Assembly (NCBI RefSeq): GCF_900105125.1
Contig: NZ_LT629750.1
Location: 6,165,001-6,229,000, forward strand
Source of the DNA: Bradyrhizobium canariense
GTDB taxonomy: Bacteria; Pseudomonadota; Alphaproteobacteria; Rhizobiales; Xanthobacteraceae
DNA: 64,000 nt
Direction: 5' to 3'
Shown here: positions 23,557 through 32,320 of the stretch, piece after piece
Position numbering within the stretch: the first letter of the stretch is position 1
Layout of the letters: each line of letters starts with the position of its first letter
Notes under the pieces: generated by a model
What the model was told of the DNA's origin: nothing
Database searches by the model: none
The model's input: only the letters and a program-made list of their open reading frames with translations
Translations under genes and position numbers: made by a program

Positions 23557-24824
23557 CCGATACCGCCTGGATCGATGCCGCGCTGACCTCGGCGCGCCCC
23601 CAGGCGGTCGGCGCGCTGCTGCGCTATTTCCGCAATCTCGACACCGCCGAGGAAGCCTTCCAGAACGCCTGCCTGCGCGCGCTGAAAAGCTGGCCGCAGA
23701 ACGGGCCGCCACGCGATCCGGCGGCGTGGCTGATCATGGTCGGACGCAACGTCGCGATCGACGATATCAGGCGCAGCCGCAAGCAGGAGCCGCTGCCCGA
23801 GGACGACGTCATCTCCGATCTCGACGATGCCGAGGAGCGGCTTGCCGAGCGGCTCGACGGCTCGCATTACCGCGACGATATCTTGCGGCTGTTGTTCATC
23901 TGCTGCCATCCCGATCTGCCGCCGACGCAGCAGATCGCGCTGGCGCTTCGCATCGTCTCCGGGCTGACCGTAAAACAGATCGCGCGCGCCTTTCTGGTCA
24001 GTGAGGCCGCGATGGAGCAGCGTATCACCCGCGCCAAGGCGCGGGTCGCCGATGCCGATGTGCCGTTCGAAACGCCAGGCGCCGTGGAGCGAACCGAGCG
24101 GCTCTCCGTGGTCGCCGCGATGGTCTATTTGATTTTCAACGAGGGATATTCCGCCAGCGGAGACACCGCCGAAATCCGCAGCTCGCTGTGCGAGGAAGCC
24201 ATTCGCCTCGCGCGGCTATTGCTGCGGCTGTTCCAGGGCGAGCCCGAGATCATGGGGCTGACGGCGCTATTGTTGCTGCAGCATGCCCGTGCCACTGCGC
24301 GTTTTGATGCCGACGGCGCGCTGGTGCTGCTCGACGATCAAGACCGTGGCCTATGGAATCAGAAGATGATCGCGGAGGGACTGGCGCTGATCGACAAGGC
24401 GATGCGCCATCGCCAAAGCGGGCCCTATCAGGTTCAGGCGGCGATCGCGGCCCTGCATGCCCGCGCCGCCAAACCCTCGGATACCGACTGGACCCAGATC
24501 GATCTGCTCTATGGCGCGCTTGAGATCATGCAGCCGTCGCCGGTAGTCACGCTCAATCGCGCGGTGGCGGTATCCAAGGTGCGCGGGCCCGAGGCGGCGC
24601 TTGAAATGATCGAGCCGCTCGGCGAACGGCTGTCGAATTATTTTCATTTCTTTGGCGTGCGCGGCGCATTTCTGATGCAGCTCGGTCGCAATGACGAGGC
24701 GCGGATCGCCTTCGACCACGCCATCGCGCTCGCCAACACCACGGCGGAAGCGGCCCATATCCGCATGCATCTCGACCGCCTGATGCGCGACAGCCAGCCG
24801 CAAGGCGCAAAGGCTGGGAAGTAA
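23553..24824 (+). CDS. ECF42-type RNA polymerase sigma factor with TPR-like extension
   Basis: 423 residues from a GTG coupled to the DGPF gene. Sigma region 2 (RNLDTAEEAFQNACLRAL, WLIMVGRNVAIDDIRR) and region 4 (LALRIVSGLTVKQIARAFLV, SEAAMEQRITRAKARV) fill the first 170 residues. The remaining 250 form a helical extension (DUF6596/TPR-like; GPYQVQAAIAALHARA, SPVVTLNRAVAVSKVRG) as in ECF42, where it modulates sigma activity instead of a separate anti-sigma factor. No anti-sigma gene is adjacent, consistent with this group. Confidence 0.9.
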   Translation: MTDTAWIDAALTSARPQAVGALLRYFRNLDTAEEAFQNACLRALKSWPQNGPPRDPAAWLIMVGRNVAIDDIRRSRKQEPLPEDDVISDLDDAEERLAERLDGSHYRDDILRLLFICCHPDLPPTQQIALALRIVSGLTVKQIARAFLVSEAAMEQRITRAKARVADADVPFETPGAVERTERLSVVAAMVYLIFNEGYSASGDTAEIRSSLCEEAIRLARLLLRLFQGEPEIMGLTALLLLQHARATARFDADGALVLLDDQDRGLWNQKMIAEGLALIDKAMRHRQSGPYQVQAAIAALHARAAKPSDTDWTQIDLLYGALEIMQPSPVVTLNRAVAVSKVRGPEAALEMIEPLGERLSNYFHFFGVRGAFLMQLGRNDEARIAFDHAIALANTTAEAAHIRMHLDRLMRDSQPQGAKAGK

Positions 24825-24878
24825 GACCCGAAGCCTCAACCAGCCGAAGTTTTCAGGACTCGTCATGCCCGGCAGAAG

Positions 24879-24897
24879 CGCGAAGCGTCTCTTCGCG
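24879..24897. repeat. Short palindrome after the sigma factor gene
   Basis: CGCGAAG and CTTCGCG form a perfect 7-bp inverted repeat with a 5-base loop, about 55 bp after the stop. No T-run follows. Probably a dispersed repeat. Confidence 0.35.
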
Positions 24898-25030
24898 CGG
24901 GCTGGACGGCGCCTGACCATAACGAACCACGGGACATCCCGAACCTTCTTTTTAAAAATAATTCATTCTCTCTGTCGGATTGCGTTTGCCCCGTTCGTCC
25001 AGGGATTGAGCATCACCAATGGAGCAAGCC

Positions 25031-25444
25031 ATGCCGACGATTGCGGACACCGCAGCGGTCTCCAAGCCAGCGCTTTGGACCGGCCGCGCCCTGAGCGGTC
25101 TCGTTATTGTATTTATGCTGTTCGACGGCGCCATCAAGCTGGTGCCGTGGCCGGTCGTCACCGAAACGATGGACCGGATGGGTTATGGTTCGAGCGAAAC
25201 GCTGGCGCGCAGCCTTGGCCTCATCACCGTCGTCTGCACCGTACTGTACGCGGTGCCGCCGACCTCGATCCTCGGCGCCATCCTGCTGACCGGCTATCTC
25301 GGTGGCGCGATGGCATCGCATGTGCGGATCGACAGCCCGTTGTTCAGCCAGATCCTGTTCGGATTTTATCTGGGGCTGATGGTCTGGGGCGGGCTGTGGT
25401 TGCGCAACAGAAGCTCGCGCGCATTAATGCTGTTTTCGCGCTGA
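25031..25444 (+). CDS. DoxX-like membrane protein
   Basis: 137 residues. I use the ATG at 25031, which has GGAG six bases upstream; the ATG at 25019 has none. Four hydrophobic segments (LSGLVIVFMLFDGAIKLV, LGLITVVCTVLYAV, ILGAILLTGYLGGAM, ILFGFYLGLMVWGGLWL) match DoxX-type small inner-membrane proteins. DoxX proteins are linked to redox or thiol stress but poorly defined. Followed 37 bp later by the SRPBCC gene, likely one operon. Confidence 0.85.
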   Translation: MPTIADTAAVSKPALWTGRALSGLVIVFMLFDGAIKLVPWPVVTETMDRMGYGSSETLARSLGLITVVCTVLYAVPPTSILGAILLTGYLGGAMASHVRIDSPLFSQILFGFYLGLMVWGGLWLRNRSSRALMLFSR

Positions 25445-25481
25445 CATGTATCGCCGGTAATTTGCAGGTACGAGGTCTTCC

Positions 25482-26030
25482 ATGTTCGAAATCATTGCCA
25501 TCGTCGCCGTCGTGCTTGCGATCGCCATTGCGATTGTTCTGATCCTGGCTGCAATCAAGCCGGAAACGTTCAGTGTCGAGCGCGCAATCAGCGTCAAGGC
25601 GCCGGCCGACAAGATCTTTCCGCTGATCAACGATTTTCACCAGTGGGGATCATGGTCGCCTTACGAGAACAAGGATCCCGCCATGAATCGCAGCTATAGC
25701 GGCGCGGCGAGCGGCAAGGGCGCGGTCTACGCGTGGGAAGGCAACAGCAATGTCGGCTCAGGCCGGATGGAAATCCTCGACATTTCGGTGCCTTCGAAAA
25801 TTCTCATCAAGCTCGATTTCTTCAAGCCATTCGAAGGCCACAACACGGCCGAGTTCATCATGTTGCCGCAGGGTGATGCCACAAACCCGACCACTGACCT
25901 TACCTGGACGATGCGTGGTCCCGCACCGTTCATGTCGAAAGTGATGCAGGTGTTCATGAACCTGGATCGCATGATCGGCAAAGACTTCGAAATCGGCCTC
26001 GCCAATTTGAAAAGGCTCACCGAGAAATAA
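25482..26030 (+). CDS. Membrane-anchored SRPBCC (START-like) protein
   Basis: 182 residues. An N-terminal membrane segment (FEIIAIVAVVLAIAIAIVLI) precedes an SRPBCC/polyketide-cyclase domain (SVERAISVKAPADKIFPLIN, then DFHQWGSWSPYENKDP, and a long C-terminal helix MQVFMNLDRMIGKDFEIGLA). The fold makes a deep hydrophobic pocket; the ligand is unknown. It lies in a row of small same-strand genes (DoxX, this one, VOC). Confidence 0.85.
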   Translation: MFEIIAIVAVVLAIAIAIVLILAAIKPETFSVERAISVKAPADKIFPLINDFHQWGSWSPYENKDPAMNRSYSGAASGKGAVYAWEGNSNVGSGRMEILDISVPSKILIKLDFFKPFEGHNTAEFIMLPQGDATNPTTDLTWTMRGPAPFMSKVMQVFMNLDRMIGKDFEIGLANLKRLTEK

Positions 26031-26069
26031 CCGAATACCACAGGCGTCCACCACCGAAAGGAGCGAACG

Positions 26070-26483
26070 ATGCAGATCAATCCCTATCTGTTTTACGACA
26101 GCAATTGCGAAGCAGCTTTCAAGTTCTACGAGAGGGTTCTCGGCGGAAAAATCGAGATGATGCTGAGGAATGAGGAGGCTCCGGAGTCGATGCCGTCGCC
26201 GCCGGAACGAAAAAAGAATATCATGCACGCCAGGATGTCGATTGACGGCCAGGTGCTGATGGCCTCGGATGCGCCCCCGGAACATTTCCATAAACCGCAG
26301 GGCTTTTCGGTCTCGCTGACGGTCGGCGATCCCGCCGAGGCCGAACGCAAGTTCAAGGCGCTCTGCGAAGGCGGCAGCGTCAACATGCCATTTAGCAAGA
26401 CTTTCTTCTCCAGGGGCTTCGGCATGGTCGTCGACCAGTTCGGCATTCCCTGGATGGTCAATTGCCCGCTCGAGGGCCACTGA
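26070..26483 (+). CDS. VOC-family (PhnB/glyoxalase-like) protein
   Basis: 137 residues; MQINPYLFYDSNCEAAFKFY, then ERVLGGKIEMMLRNEEAP, matches PhnB-like members of the vicinal-oxygen-chelate superfamily. Two beta-alpha-beta-beta-beta modules are visible; the end reads GFGMVVDQFGIPWMVN. The GGAG before the ATG is clear (AAAGGAGCGAACG). Members bind metal and act on varied small molecules; the substrate is unknown here. Confidence 0.88.
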   Translation: MQINPYLFYDSNCEAAFKFYERVLGGKIEMMLRNEEAPESMPSPPERKKNIMHARMSIDGQVLMASDAPPEHFHKPQGFSVSLTVGDPAEAERKFKALCEGGSVNMPFSKTFFSRGFGMVVDQFGIPWMVNCPLEGH

Positions 26484-26560
26484 CCAAAGCGCGGAGCGCG
26501 ATCGCGGATGGAGCCGGCTCTCTGTAATAGAATCCGGATTGAGCCGTCAGCGGTCGCGCG

Positions 26561-26998
26561 CTACCGGCACGATGGATAAATCGCTGCGAGTTCGCGCCCG
26601 CGCAGCAACAGCAGGTGCGACGACAATCCGCCGCGGCGCTCGATCCAGCTCCGCACCGCGGCAGGATAGGCTTCCAGCACCAGCTCGGACGCTTCCGGCT
26701 CGGCATACATCCTGCCGCGCCGGTCGATCGATCGCGCGGCATGGAATCCGAGTACCGCCCGGCGCGTTACGCAGATGCGATTGCTGGGAACCACGCTCAG
26801 CACCAGCGTGCAGGCCGACAGGCACGGTCCGTCGATGACGACGCGTTCGCCGGATTCGCGGACGCCTTCGAACAAATCGAGGAAGGGGCCGACCTGTCCG
26901 CCGGGGCTGCCGAGAATGCGGATCTCGGCATGCAGCGGTGAGGCGAGAGCAACCAGCAGCGCCGTTACGAGATAAGTCTTCAGGCCAGCCTTTGGCAT
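26561..26998 (-). CDS. Exported ClpP/crotonase-fold-like protein of unknown function
   Basis: 145 residues from the ATG giving MPKAGLKTYLVTALLVALAS. This choice gives a good signal peptide ending PLHA; the frame is open further upstream. The mature part has IRILGSPGGQVGPF (oxyanion-type glycines), GPCLSACTLVLSVVP (a Ser followed by Ala-Cys) and AVLGFHAAR. These resemble the nucleophile and His segments of periplasmic ClpP-like proteins, but the domain is shorter than a full ClpP. Function unknown. Confidence 0.6.
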   Translation of the reverse strand: MPKAGLKTYLVTALLVALASPLHAEIRILGSPGGQVGPFLDLFEGVRESGERVVIDGPCLSACTLVLSVVPSNRICVTRRAVLGFHAARSIDRRGRMYAEPEASELVLEAYPAAVRSWIERRGGLSSHLLLLRGRELAAIYPSCR

Positions 26999-27065
26999 GA
27001 TGAGCAGCTCCAGGAGCGAGATGGCTTTGGACGGAATCGCCATCGCTCTCTGCTCCATTGTTGAA

Positions 27066-27110
27066 GCATGATCTTTTCGGAAAATCGCTACCCACTTTTC
27101 CGGATCATGC
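27066..27110. repeat. Dispersed palindromic repeat (GCATGATC ... GATCATGC)
   Basis: GCATGATCTTTTCGGAAAA and TTTTCCGGATCATGC flank a short centre (TCGCTACCCAC). This is the well-known GCATGATC-TTTTCGG repeat of rhizobial genomes. It lies upstream of the exported protein gene. Confidence 0.7.
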
Positions 27111-27187
27111 TCGACACGCCCCGTAACCAAAAAAGCTAGTCAGGCATCGGTCGCTCGACAAGGCGCGTCATCTGCCGGGTTCCCGGG

Positions 27188-27490
27188 TCAATGCCGCAAG
27201 TCGAAAGCCGCGACGCGGTTGATGTCGGCCAGCCGCCGGTCGGCGCCGGCGCGAAAATCCAGGCTTGCGACCAGATCGAGCAGGCGATGGTAGGCGCGGT
27301 CGGCGACCGAGACAGGCAACGGCTCTTCGTCGAAGGTCTCGACGTAGCTGCCGACGATGCCGCTCAGCAGGCGGCACAAAGCGCGCTGCTCCGGATCGCC
27401 TTTGCTCAGAGTGTCCAGTTGTTGCTGAAAAGCGCGGAAAGTCCGCAGGCCGTGATGCTGCTCAGAGAGCCACGTATGCAAATCGTTCAT
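27188..27490 (-). CDS. Hypothetical 100-residue protein
   Basis: Begins MNDLHTWLSEQHHGLRTFRA and is predicted mostly helical (FQQQLDTLSKGDPEQRALCR, then LLSGIVGSYVETFDEEP). No signal peptide, membrane segment or known motif. It stands alone on the minus strand between the palindromic repeat and the SDR gene. The base composition and length are consistent with a real gene, but I cannot assign a function. Confidence 0.5.
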   Translation of the reverse strand: MNDLHTWLSEQHHGLRTFRAFQQQLDTLSKGDPEQRALCRLLSGIVGSYVETFDEEPLPVSVADRAYHRLLDLVASLDFRAGADRRLADINRVAAFDLRH

Positions 27491-27588
27491 GTTAGCCTCT
27501 TCAAAATGGAGAAGAAGCTACCGGTTTATATAGCGAGATCGAGCGATCGGCAAATGACGTTTTTGTATCGGTCCGGCGCAAGAATGTC

Positions 27589-28377
27589 TTACCCGTTTCT
27601 TCGCTCGCCGCGCAGCGTCGGCAATCCGATGCCTGCGGCGTCGAAACCGCCGTCGACGGCGAGAATCTGTCCGGTAATGTAGCTCGAGCGATCGCTGCAC
27701 AGGAACAACACCGCTTCCGCCAGTTCCTCTTCCAGGCCGTAACGGTTGAGCGGGATCGCGTCGTGATAGTCGGCGCGGATCTCCGGCGAATGGACTGCTT
27801 TCGCCATGGCGGTATCGACCGGACCGGGCGCGACGCCGTTGACACGAATGCCGAGCGAGGCCAGTTCGACGGCGAGTTGCTTGGTGAGATGCGCGAGCCC
27901 GGCTTTGCTGGTGCCGTAGGCCGAGCGCAGCGTCGAGGCGCGTACGGCCGAGATCGAGGTGATGTTGACCACCGCGCCACCGCCATGTTCGCGCATCAAT
28001 GGCGCAGCCGCCTTGGTGCAGAGGAAGGGCCCGGTGAGATTGACCGCCAGCACCCGGTTCCAGTCCTGATCGGAGGTTTCCAGTAGCGGCGCGAACACGG
28101 CAATGCCGGCATTATTGACGAGCGCGTCGAGCCTGCCAAAGCGCCCGCTCACGGTGACCATCGCGGCGGCGACCGCACCGGCATCGGAAACGTCGCAATG
28201 CAGTGCAAGCGTGTTGTCCGGGTTGGCCAGCGCGGCGTGAGCGCTATCCAGCAACTCGCCTTCGATGTCGAGCAGCGCCACGCGCCAGCCCTCGGCGAGA
28301 AATCGTTTCGCGGTCGCAAGCCCGATGCCGCGCGCCGCGCCGGTCACCAACGCGACTTTCTGTGGGGTCGGTATCAT
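27589..28377 (-). CDS. Short-chain dehydrogenase/reductase (SDR)
   Basis: 262 residues of the classical SDR type. Cofactor motif TGAARGIGLATAKRF, the structural motif NNAGIAVFAP, the catalytic Ser/Tyr/Lys around NITSISAVRA and YGTSKAGLAHL, and the C-terminal ILAVDGGFDAAG. The basic residue after the first Gly (ARG) and the acidic LLDIEG at the end of strand 2 suggest NAD(H). Likely a ketoacyl reductase or sugar/alcohol dehydrogenase; substrate unknown. Confidence 0.9.
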   Translation of the reverse strand: MIPTPQKVALVTGAARGIGLATAKRFLAEGWRVALLDIEGELLDSAHAALANPDNTLALHCDVSDAGAVAAAMVTVSGRFGRLDALVNNAGIAVFAPLLETSDQDWNRVLAVNLTGPFLCTKAAAPLMREHGGGAVVNITSISAVRASTLRSAYGTSKAGLAHLTKQLAVELASLGIRVNGVAPGPVDTAMAKAVHSPEIRADYHDAIPLNRYGLEEELAEAVLFLCSDRSSYITGQILAVDGGFDAAGIGLPTLRGERRNG

Positions 28378-28466
28378 GGGGATGCCGTCATCCTCTGGGG
28401 TTGGCAGGCCGCGCGATGCCGTTGCGTCGCGCAGCCCGCACTCAGAAGACGGAAACCACCTCTAGG

Positions 28467-28760
28467 TCAAGCCGCCGATCGGTTCTTGATGGCGCCGACA
28501 ATGGCGGTGAGAACGGCACCGGCAACGCCGCCACCGGCCACCTGGCCGATGATGCTGCCGATATCCGGCGTCGAGGCGCCATTGGCGAGCAGCGGGAGGA
28601 ACATGCCGAGGAGCTGACCCCCGACTCCGCCGCCGACGGCGCCCGCGATTGTGTTTCCGAGCGTACCGAGATCGATGTTCTTGGCTGCCCCCGCGGCGAC
28701 GTTTCCGCCGACCGCGCCACTAATGATCTGGATGATCAGATTAACGAGTAATCCCGACAT
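28467..28760 (-). CDS. Glycine-rich membrane-associated small protein
   Basis: 97 residues dominated by Gly, Ala and hydrophobic residues (LLVNLIIQIISGAVGGNVAA, NTIAGAVGGGVGGQLLGMF, GGGVAGAVLTAIVGAI), with small-xxx-small spacings as in glycine-zipper membrane proteins. No enzyme motif. Similar small proteins are common and uncharacterised in this group of bacteria. Confidence 0.6.
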   Translation of the reverse strand: MSGLLVNLIIQIISGAVGGNVAAGAAKNIDLGTLGNTIAGAVGGGVGGQLLGMFLPLLANGASTPDIGSIIGQVAGGGVAGAVLTAIVGAIKNRSAA

Positions 28761-29052
28761 GGCGTCATACTCCCCAGATCCGATGTTCAGTTTCGGTTGT
28801 GTGCACGGCGCCGGACCACCACCGGGCGACGCAGCTTAGGCGCATGGGGCAGCAAGGTCACGCTGCGTTCGCGAAGGATTCGGTTGAAAAGTACGAACCC
28901 GCGAAGGCCCAACCCCACAAGTTTGGGGTTGGGACAATCAGGCTTTTCGGCTCGCGCGAGATAATTGCCCTCAATCGAGGGAAATATCTCGAGCACTTCG
29001 AAGTAGTGATCCCAGAACAGTGTTTCCCGCAAATGGTCGTACAGCCAAGCCC
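28761..29052. other. Non-coding or decayed stretch
   Basis: About 290 bp with no convincing gene; an 81-codon minus-strand frame (MRETLFWDHYFEVLEIFP...) lacks a ribosome binding site and any motif I know. Together with the TetR remnant to the right it looks like the site of a deletion. Confidence 0.4.
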
Positions 29053-29193
29053 ATGCGGACCGAGCGCGCCGGGGTCAGCATCGGCTCGGTCTACCAGTAT
29101 TTTTCGAGCAAGGACGCGCGCACGCTGGCATTAACTGAAGGCGTGGGTTGCGGCGTGCAAGCATTCATAGCGCGGCTGCTCCAGGCGTCGTGA
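29053..29193 (+). pseudogene. TetR-family HTH remnant
   Basis: A 46-codon frame reads MRTERAGVSIGSVYQYFSSK, then DARTLALTEG.... AGVSIGSVYQYFSSKD is the recognition helix and following turn of a TetR HTH. Both the first helices and the ligand-binding domain are missing, so this is a fragment of a lost regulator gene. Confidence 0.65.
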
Positions 29194-29229
29194 TTTCATC
29201 GATAGTGATGCGCGGATCAGTCGCAAATG

Positions 29230-29727
29230 TTATTTCCGAGCCACGATGCTCTGATATGCCGCCTGGAGCCGCTCGCCGACTGATGGTCCCACTTTCTTGC
29301 GACGCTTGATGCCGAGATGGGTCTGGCGCAACTCGTCCATGAATTCCGCCCACATCTTCGGGCCGCCTTCACTCAACAGCTTGGCGCGGATGCCGAGCTC
29401 TTCGCTGACCGGAAGGTACTTGTATCCCCAACCCGCCATCTGGGCGAGGATCGGCAGCAGTTCGATGCCCTGTTCGGTGAGCGAGTAGATTCCCTTCTGC
29501 TTGTGGCTGGGGTCGTCCTCGCGCGTGATGATGCCCTGCTCGAGCAGCGTCCTCAGCCGGTCGGCGAGAATATTGGAGGAAATGCCTTCGTCGGATTTGG
29601 TCAACAGCTCGCGAAAATGCCGGCGGTTGCCGAACATCATGTCGCGGATGACGAGCAGGCTCCACTTGTCGCCGACCACCTCCAGCGTGAGATTGATCGG
29701 GCAGCCGGACCGCTGAACCTCGGTCAT
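29230..29727 (-). CDS. HxlR-family winged-helix regulator
   Basis: 165 residues from the ATG with GGAGG five bases upstream. HxlR signature: RSGCPINLTLEVVGDKWSLL, then VIRDMMFGNRRHFRELL, then GISSNILADRLRTLLEQGII and the wing YSLTEQGIELLPIL. Members often sense electrophiles through the N-terminal Cys (SGCPI). Divergent from a GST gene with a palindrome between, so it probably controls that operon. Confidence 0.9.
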   Translation of the reverse strand: MTEVQRSGCPINLTLEVVGDKWSLLVIRDMMFGNRRHFRELLTKSDEGISSNILADRLRTLLEQGIITREDDPSHKQKGIYSLTEQGIELLPILAQMAGWGYKYLPVSEELGIRAKLLSEGGPKMWAEFMDELRQTHLGIKRRKKVGPSVGERLQAAYQSIVARK

Positions 29728-29770
29728 CCTATCCTCCGGTTCTGCCCACGGCGCAGGACCAAAAAACCGC

Positions 29771-29814
29771 TTGCAATATTGCACCAGTTGTCTCAGATTG
29801 CAACTGGTTGCAAA
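29771..29814. promoter_or_regulatory. Operator between hxlR-type gene and GST gene
   Basis: ACCAGTTG (29783-29790) and CAACTGGT (29801-29808) form a perfect inverted repeat with a 10-bp centre, extended on both sides by TTGCA / TTGCAA. It lies in the divergent promoter region and is a likely HxlR binding site. Confidence 0.55.
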
Positions 29815-29871
29815 TTACAATCAGTATGAAGCGCGGCAGCGCAATGCGCTCCGGCACATCAGGGAGGTCGC

Positions 29872-30531
29872 ATGTCACTGACGTTGCATTTTCATCCGCT
29901 TTCGTCGTTCTGCTGGAAGGCGCTGATCGCCTTGTATGAGAACGACACGGCGTTCACGCCGAAGATGGTCAATCTCGGCGACGAGGCCGAGCGTGCGGCG
30001 CTGTTGAAACTGTGGCCGATCGGCAAGTTTCCCGTGCTTCGGGACGACGCCGAGGATCGCACGATCCCGGAGTCCAGCATCATCATCGAATATCTCGACG
30101 ATCGCTATCCGGGTCCGACCCGCTTCATTCCGCGAGATGCGAAATTGGCACTGCAGACGCGGCTGCGTGACCGTTTTTACGATCTGTACGTGCACTTGTC
30201 GGTGCAGAAGATCGTCGGTGACCGCCTGCGACCGGCGGGAGCGAAAGATCCGCACGGCGTTGAAGAAGCCAAGGCGCGGCTATGGTCGTGCTACGGCATG
30301 ATCGACAAGGAGATCGCCAGCAGGAACTGGGCGATGGGAGAGGCTTTCAGCATGGCCGATTGCGCCGCGTCGCCAGCGCTGTTCTACGCCGACAAGGTGT
30401 TGCCGTTCGGCGATGCGCACAAGAACGTGACGGCGTATCTGGATCGCCTGAAGGCGCGGCCGGCCTTTGCGCGCGTGATCAGGGAAGCCGAACCTTATTT
30501 TAGCATGTTCCCGCGAGGAGACGTGACATGA
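29872..30531 (+). CDS. Glutathione S-transferase family protein
   Basis: 219 residues. N-terminal thioredoxin-like domain (LHFHPLSSFCWKALIALYEN; WPIGKFPVLRDD; TIPESSIIIEYLDDRYPG) and helical C-terminal domain (RNWAMGEAFSMADCAASPAL). Probably detoxifies an electrophile sensed by the divergent HxlR regulator. Its stop overlaps the start of the next gene (ATGA), so the SnoaL-like protein is co-translated. Confidence 0.9.
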   Translation: MSLTLHFHPLSSFCWKALIALYENDTAFTPKMVNLGDEAERAALLKLWPIGKFPVLRDDAEDRTIPESSIIIEYLDDRYPGPTRFIPRDAKLALQTRLRDRFYDLYVHLSVQKIVGDRLRPAGAKDPHGVEEAKARLWSCYGMIDKEIASRNWAMGEAFSMADCAASPALFYADKVLPFGDAHKNVTAYLDRLKARPAFARVIREAEPYFSMFPRGDVT

Positions 30532-30893
30532 GCGGCAGCAAATCCGACATCATCCGCGCCCTCTTCGCCGCCTATCTCGCCAACGACCGCAAGACGGTCG
30601 AGGATTTCTTCACGGATGATTTCCGCTTTACCAGTCCCTATGACGACGAGATCGACAGGGCCACTTACTTCGCGCGCTGCTGGCGGATCAGCGACTGGAT
30701 CGAACGGCATCAGCTCGAACGGATCTTCGTCGAGGGCAGCGGGGTCTTTGTGACCTACCGGTGCCTGGCCAAGGACGGCAAGAGCTTTCGGAATACCGAG
30801 TTCTTCACGTTCGAAGGCGACAGGATCAGGCGCATCGATGTTTATTTCGGTGCTACCTACCGCCACGGTGTGTTCGTCAAACAATCACAATAA
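30528..30893 (+). CDS. SnoaL/NTF2-like protein
   Basis: 121 residues; IRALFAAYLANDRKTVEDFF, then TDDFRFTSPYDDEIDRATYF, matches SnoaL-like proteins with the usual cone-shaped alpha+beta fold. Overlaps the GST gene by four bases, so the pair probably works on the same compound. No catalytic residues can be assigned with confidence. Confidence 0.85.
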   Translation: MSGSKSDIIRALFAAYLANDRKTVEDFFTDDFRFTSPYDDEIDRATYFARCWRISDWIERHQLERIFVEGSGVFVTYRCLAKDGKSFRNTEFFTFEGDRIRRIDVYFGATYRHGVFVKQSQ

Positions 30894-30978
30894 AGTTTGA
30901 TTGGAATGTCGGCTCAGCGCGATCTGGTTCGTCGTCCTGCAGGGATCATGATTGGCTATCTCTGAAAAGGAGCAAGGG

Positions 30979-32184
30979 ATGAGCGTCACAGGAGCCGGCG
31001 GACTTTCGGAAACGCGCCTCAAGCGCATGCACGACATCATGGCCGGCCACGTCGAAGCGGGCGAGATGCCGGGTCTGGTGACGTTGGTCAGCCGGCGCGG
31101 CGAGATTCACGCCGATGCGATCGGCAAAATGGCGATCGGTGGCGCGCCGATGCAACGCGACACCATCTTCCGCATCACCTCCATGACCAAGCCGGTGACG
31201 GCAGTCGCGGCGATGATCCTGGTCGAGGAATGCAAATTGCGCCTCGACGATCCCGTCGATCCATGGTTGCCGGAGCTTGCTGATCGCAAGGTGTTGCGCG
31301 CGATCGATGCGGCGCTCGACGACACCGTGCCGGCCAAACGCGCGATCACCTTGCGCGATTTGCTGACGTTCCGCCTGGGCCTCGGCATGCTCATGGTGTT
31401 TCCGGACCGCTATCCGATCCAGAAAGCCATTGCCGAGGCGGGCTTCGCGCCGGGGCCGGTGTTTCCGTCGTTTCAGCCCGATGAGTTGATGAGGTGTTAT
31501 GGCAGCCTGCCGTTGCTCTATCAGCCCGGCGAGCGCTGGCTCTACAACAGCGGAACGGAAATCCTTGGCGTGTTGATCGCGCGCGCGTCCGGTGCGACGT
31601 TAGGCGAATTCACGAGCGAGCGCATCTTCGCGCCGCTGGGCATGAAGGACACGGCGTTCAGCGTGCCGGAGGCCAAGCGTGAGCGGTTTGCAACCAGCTA
31701 TATGCGCGATCACGCGACGCAGGAACTGAAAGTGTTCGATGATCCCGTCACCGGTAAATTCGCCAATCCGCCGCTCTTTGAAAATGGCAGTGCCGGCCTG
31801 GTCTCGACCGCCGGCGACTTCAACGCGTTCGCGCAGATGATGCTGAACGGAGGCCGCTTCAGAGGCGAACGCATTCTGTCGCGGCCGTCGATCGAGCTGA
31901 TGACATCAAACCAGATCACCTCGGAACAGAAATTGGGCTCGGAATTGTTTTTCGGTGACATCAGGGGATGGGGCATGGGCCTTTCCGTCTTCACCGGGCG
32001 GGACGACCTCTGCACGACGCCGGGCCGGTTCGGCTGGGACGGCGGCTACGGCACCTCCTGGTATTCCGACCCGCGCGAACAACTCACCGGCATCCTGTTG
32101 ACGCAGCGGATGATGGATTCGCCGCAGCCTCCGCGCGCCTTTGCCGATTTCTGGACCTTGGCCTATCAGGCCATCGACGATTGA
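30979..32184 (+). CDS. Serine hydrolase of the class C beta-lactamase/esterase fold
   Basis: 401 residues from the ATG preceded by AAAGGAGCAAGGG. The active-site triad of the family is visible: SMTK (S68, K71) in FRITSMTKPVTAVAAM, and YNS (Y189) in RWLYNSGTEILGVLI. A third-box equivalent lies around GWDGGYGTSWYSD. There is no signal peptide, so this is more likely a cytoplasmic esterase or peptidase (EstB-like) than a beta-lactamase. Confidence 0.9.
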   Translation: MSVTGAGGLSETRLKRMHDIMAGHVEAGEMPGLVTLVSRRGEIHADAIGKMAIGGAPMQRDTIFRITSMTKPVTAVAAMILVEECKLRLDDPVDPWLPELADRKVLRAIDAALDDTVPAKRAITLRDLLTFRLGLGMLMVFPDRYPIQKAIAEAGFAPGPVFPSFQPDELMRCYGSLPLLYQPGERWLYNSGTEILGVLIARASGATLGEFTSERIFAPLGMKDTAFSVPEAKRERFATSYMRDHATQELKVFDDPVTGKFANPPLFENGSAGLVSTAGDFNAFAQMMLNGGRFRGERILSRPSIELMTSNQITSEQKLGSELFFGDIRGWGMGLSVFTGRDDLCTTPGRFGWDGGYGTSWYSDPREQLTGILLTQRMMDSPQPPRAFADFWTLAYQAIDD

Positions 32185-32320
32185 GGGCGCGGCAAACGCC
32201 ATGCAATTACCTCGGAAATAATTCCGCGACCGATGTCGGTCCCGCAAAACCCCATTCGTCTTGTTGATGAGCGTCGGTTCACAGCCGGCCCGGACCTCGA
32301 AAAGCAAACGGAGAGTGACG

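Noticed and set aside
29016..29031. CAGTGTTTCCCGCAA, resembling the ybgC-island core edge
   Set aside because: Only the last bases of the core match; the TGTTGCGATATCGTCAAA part and the ybgC flank are absent, so chance is likelier than an attachment site.
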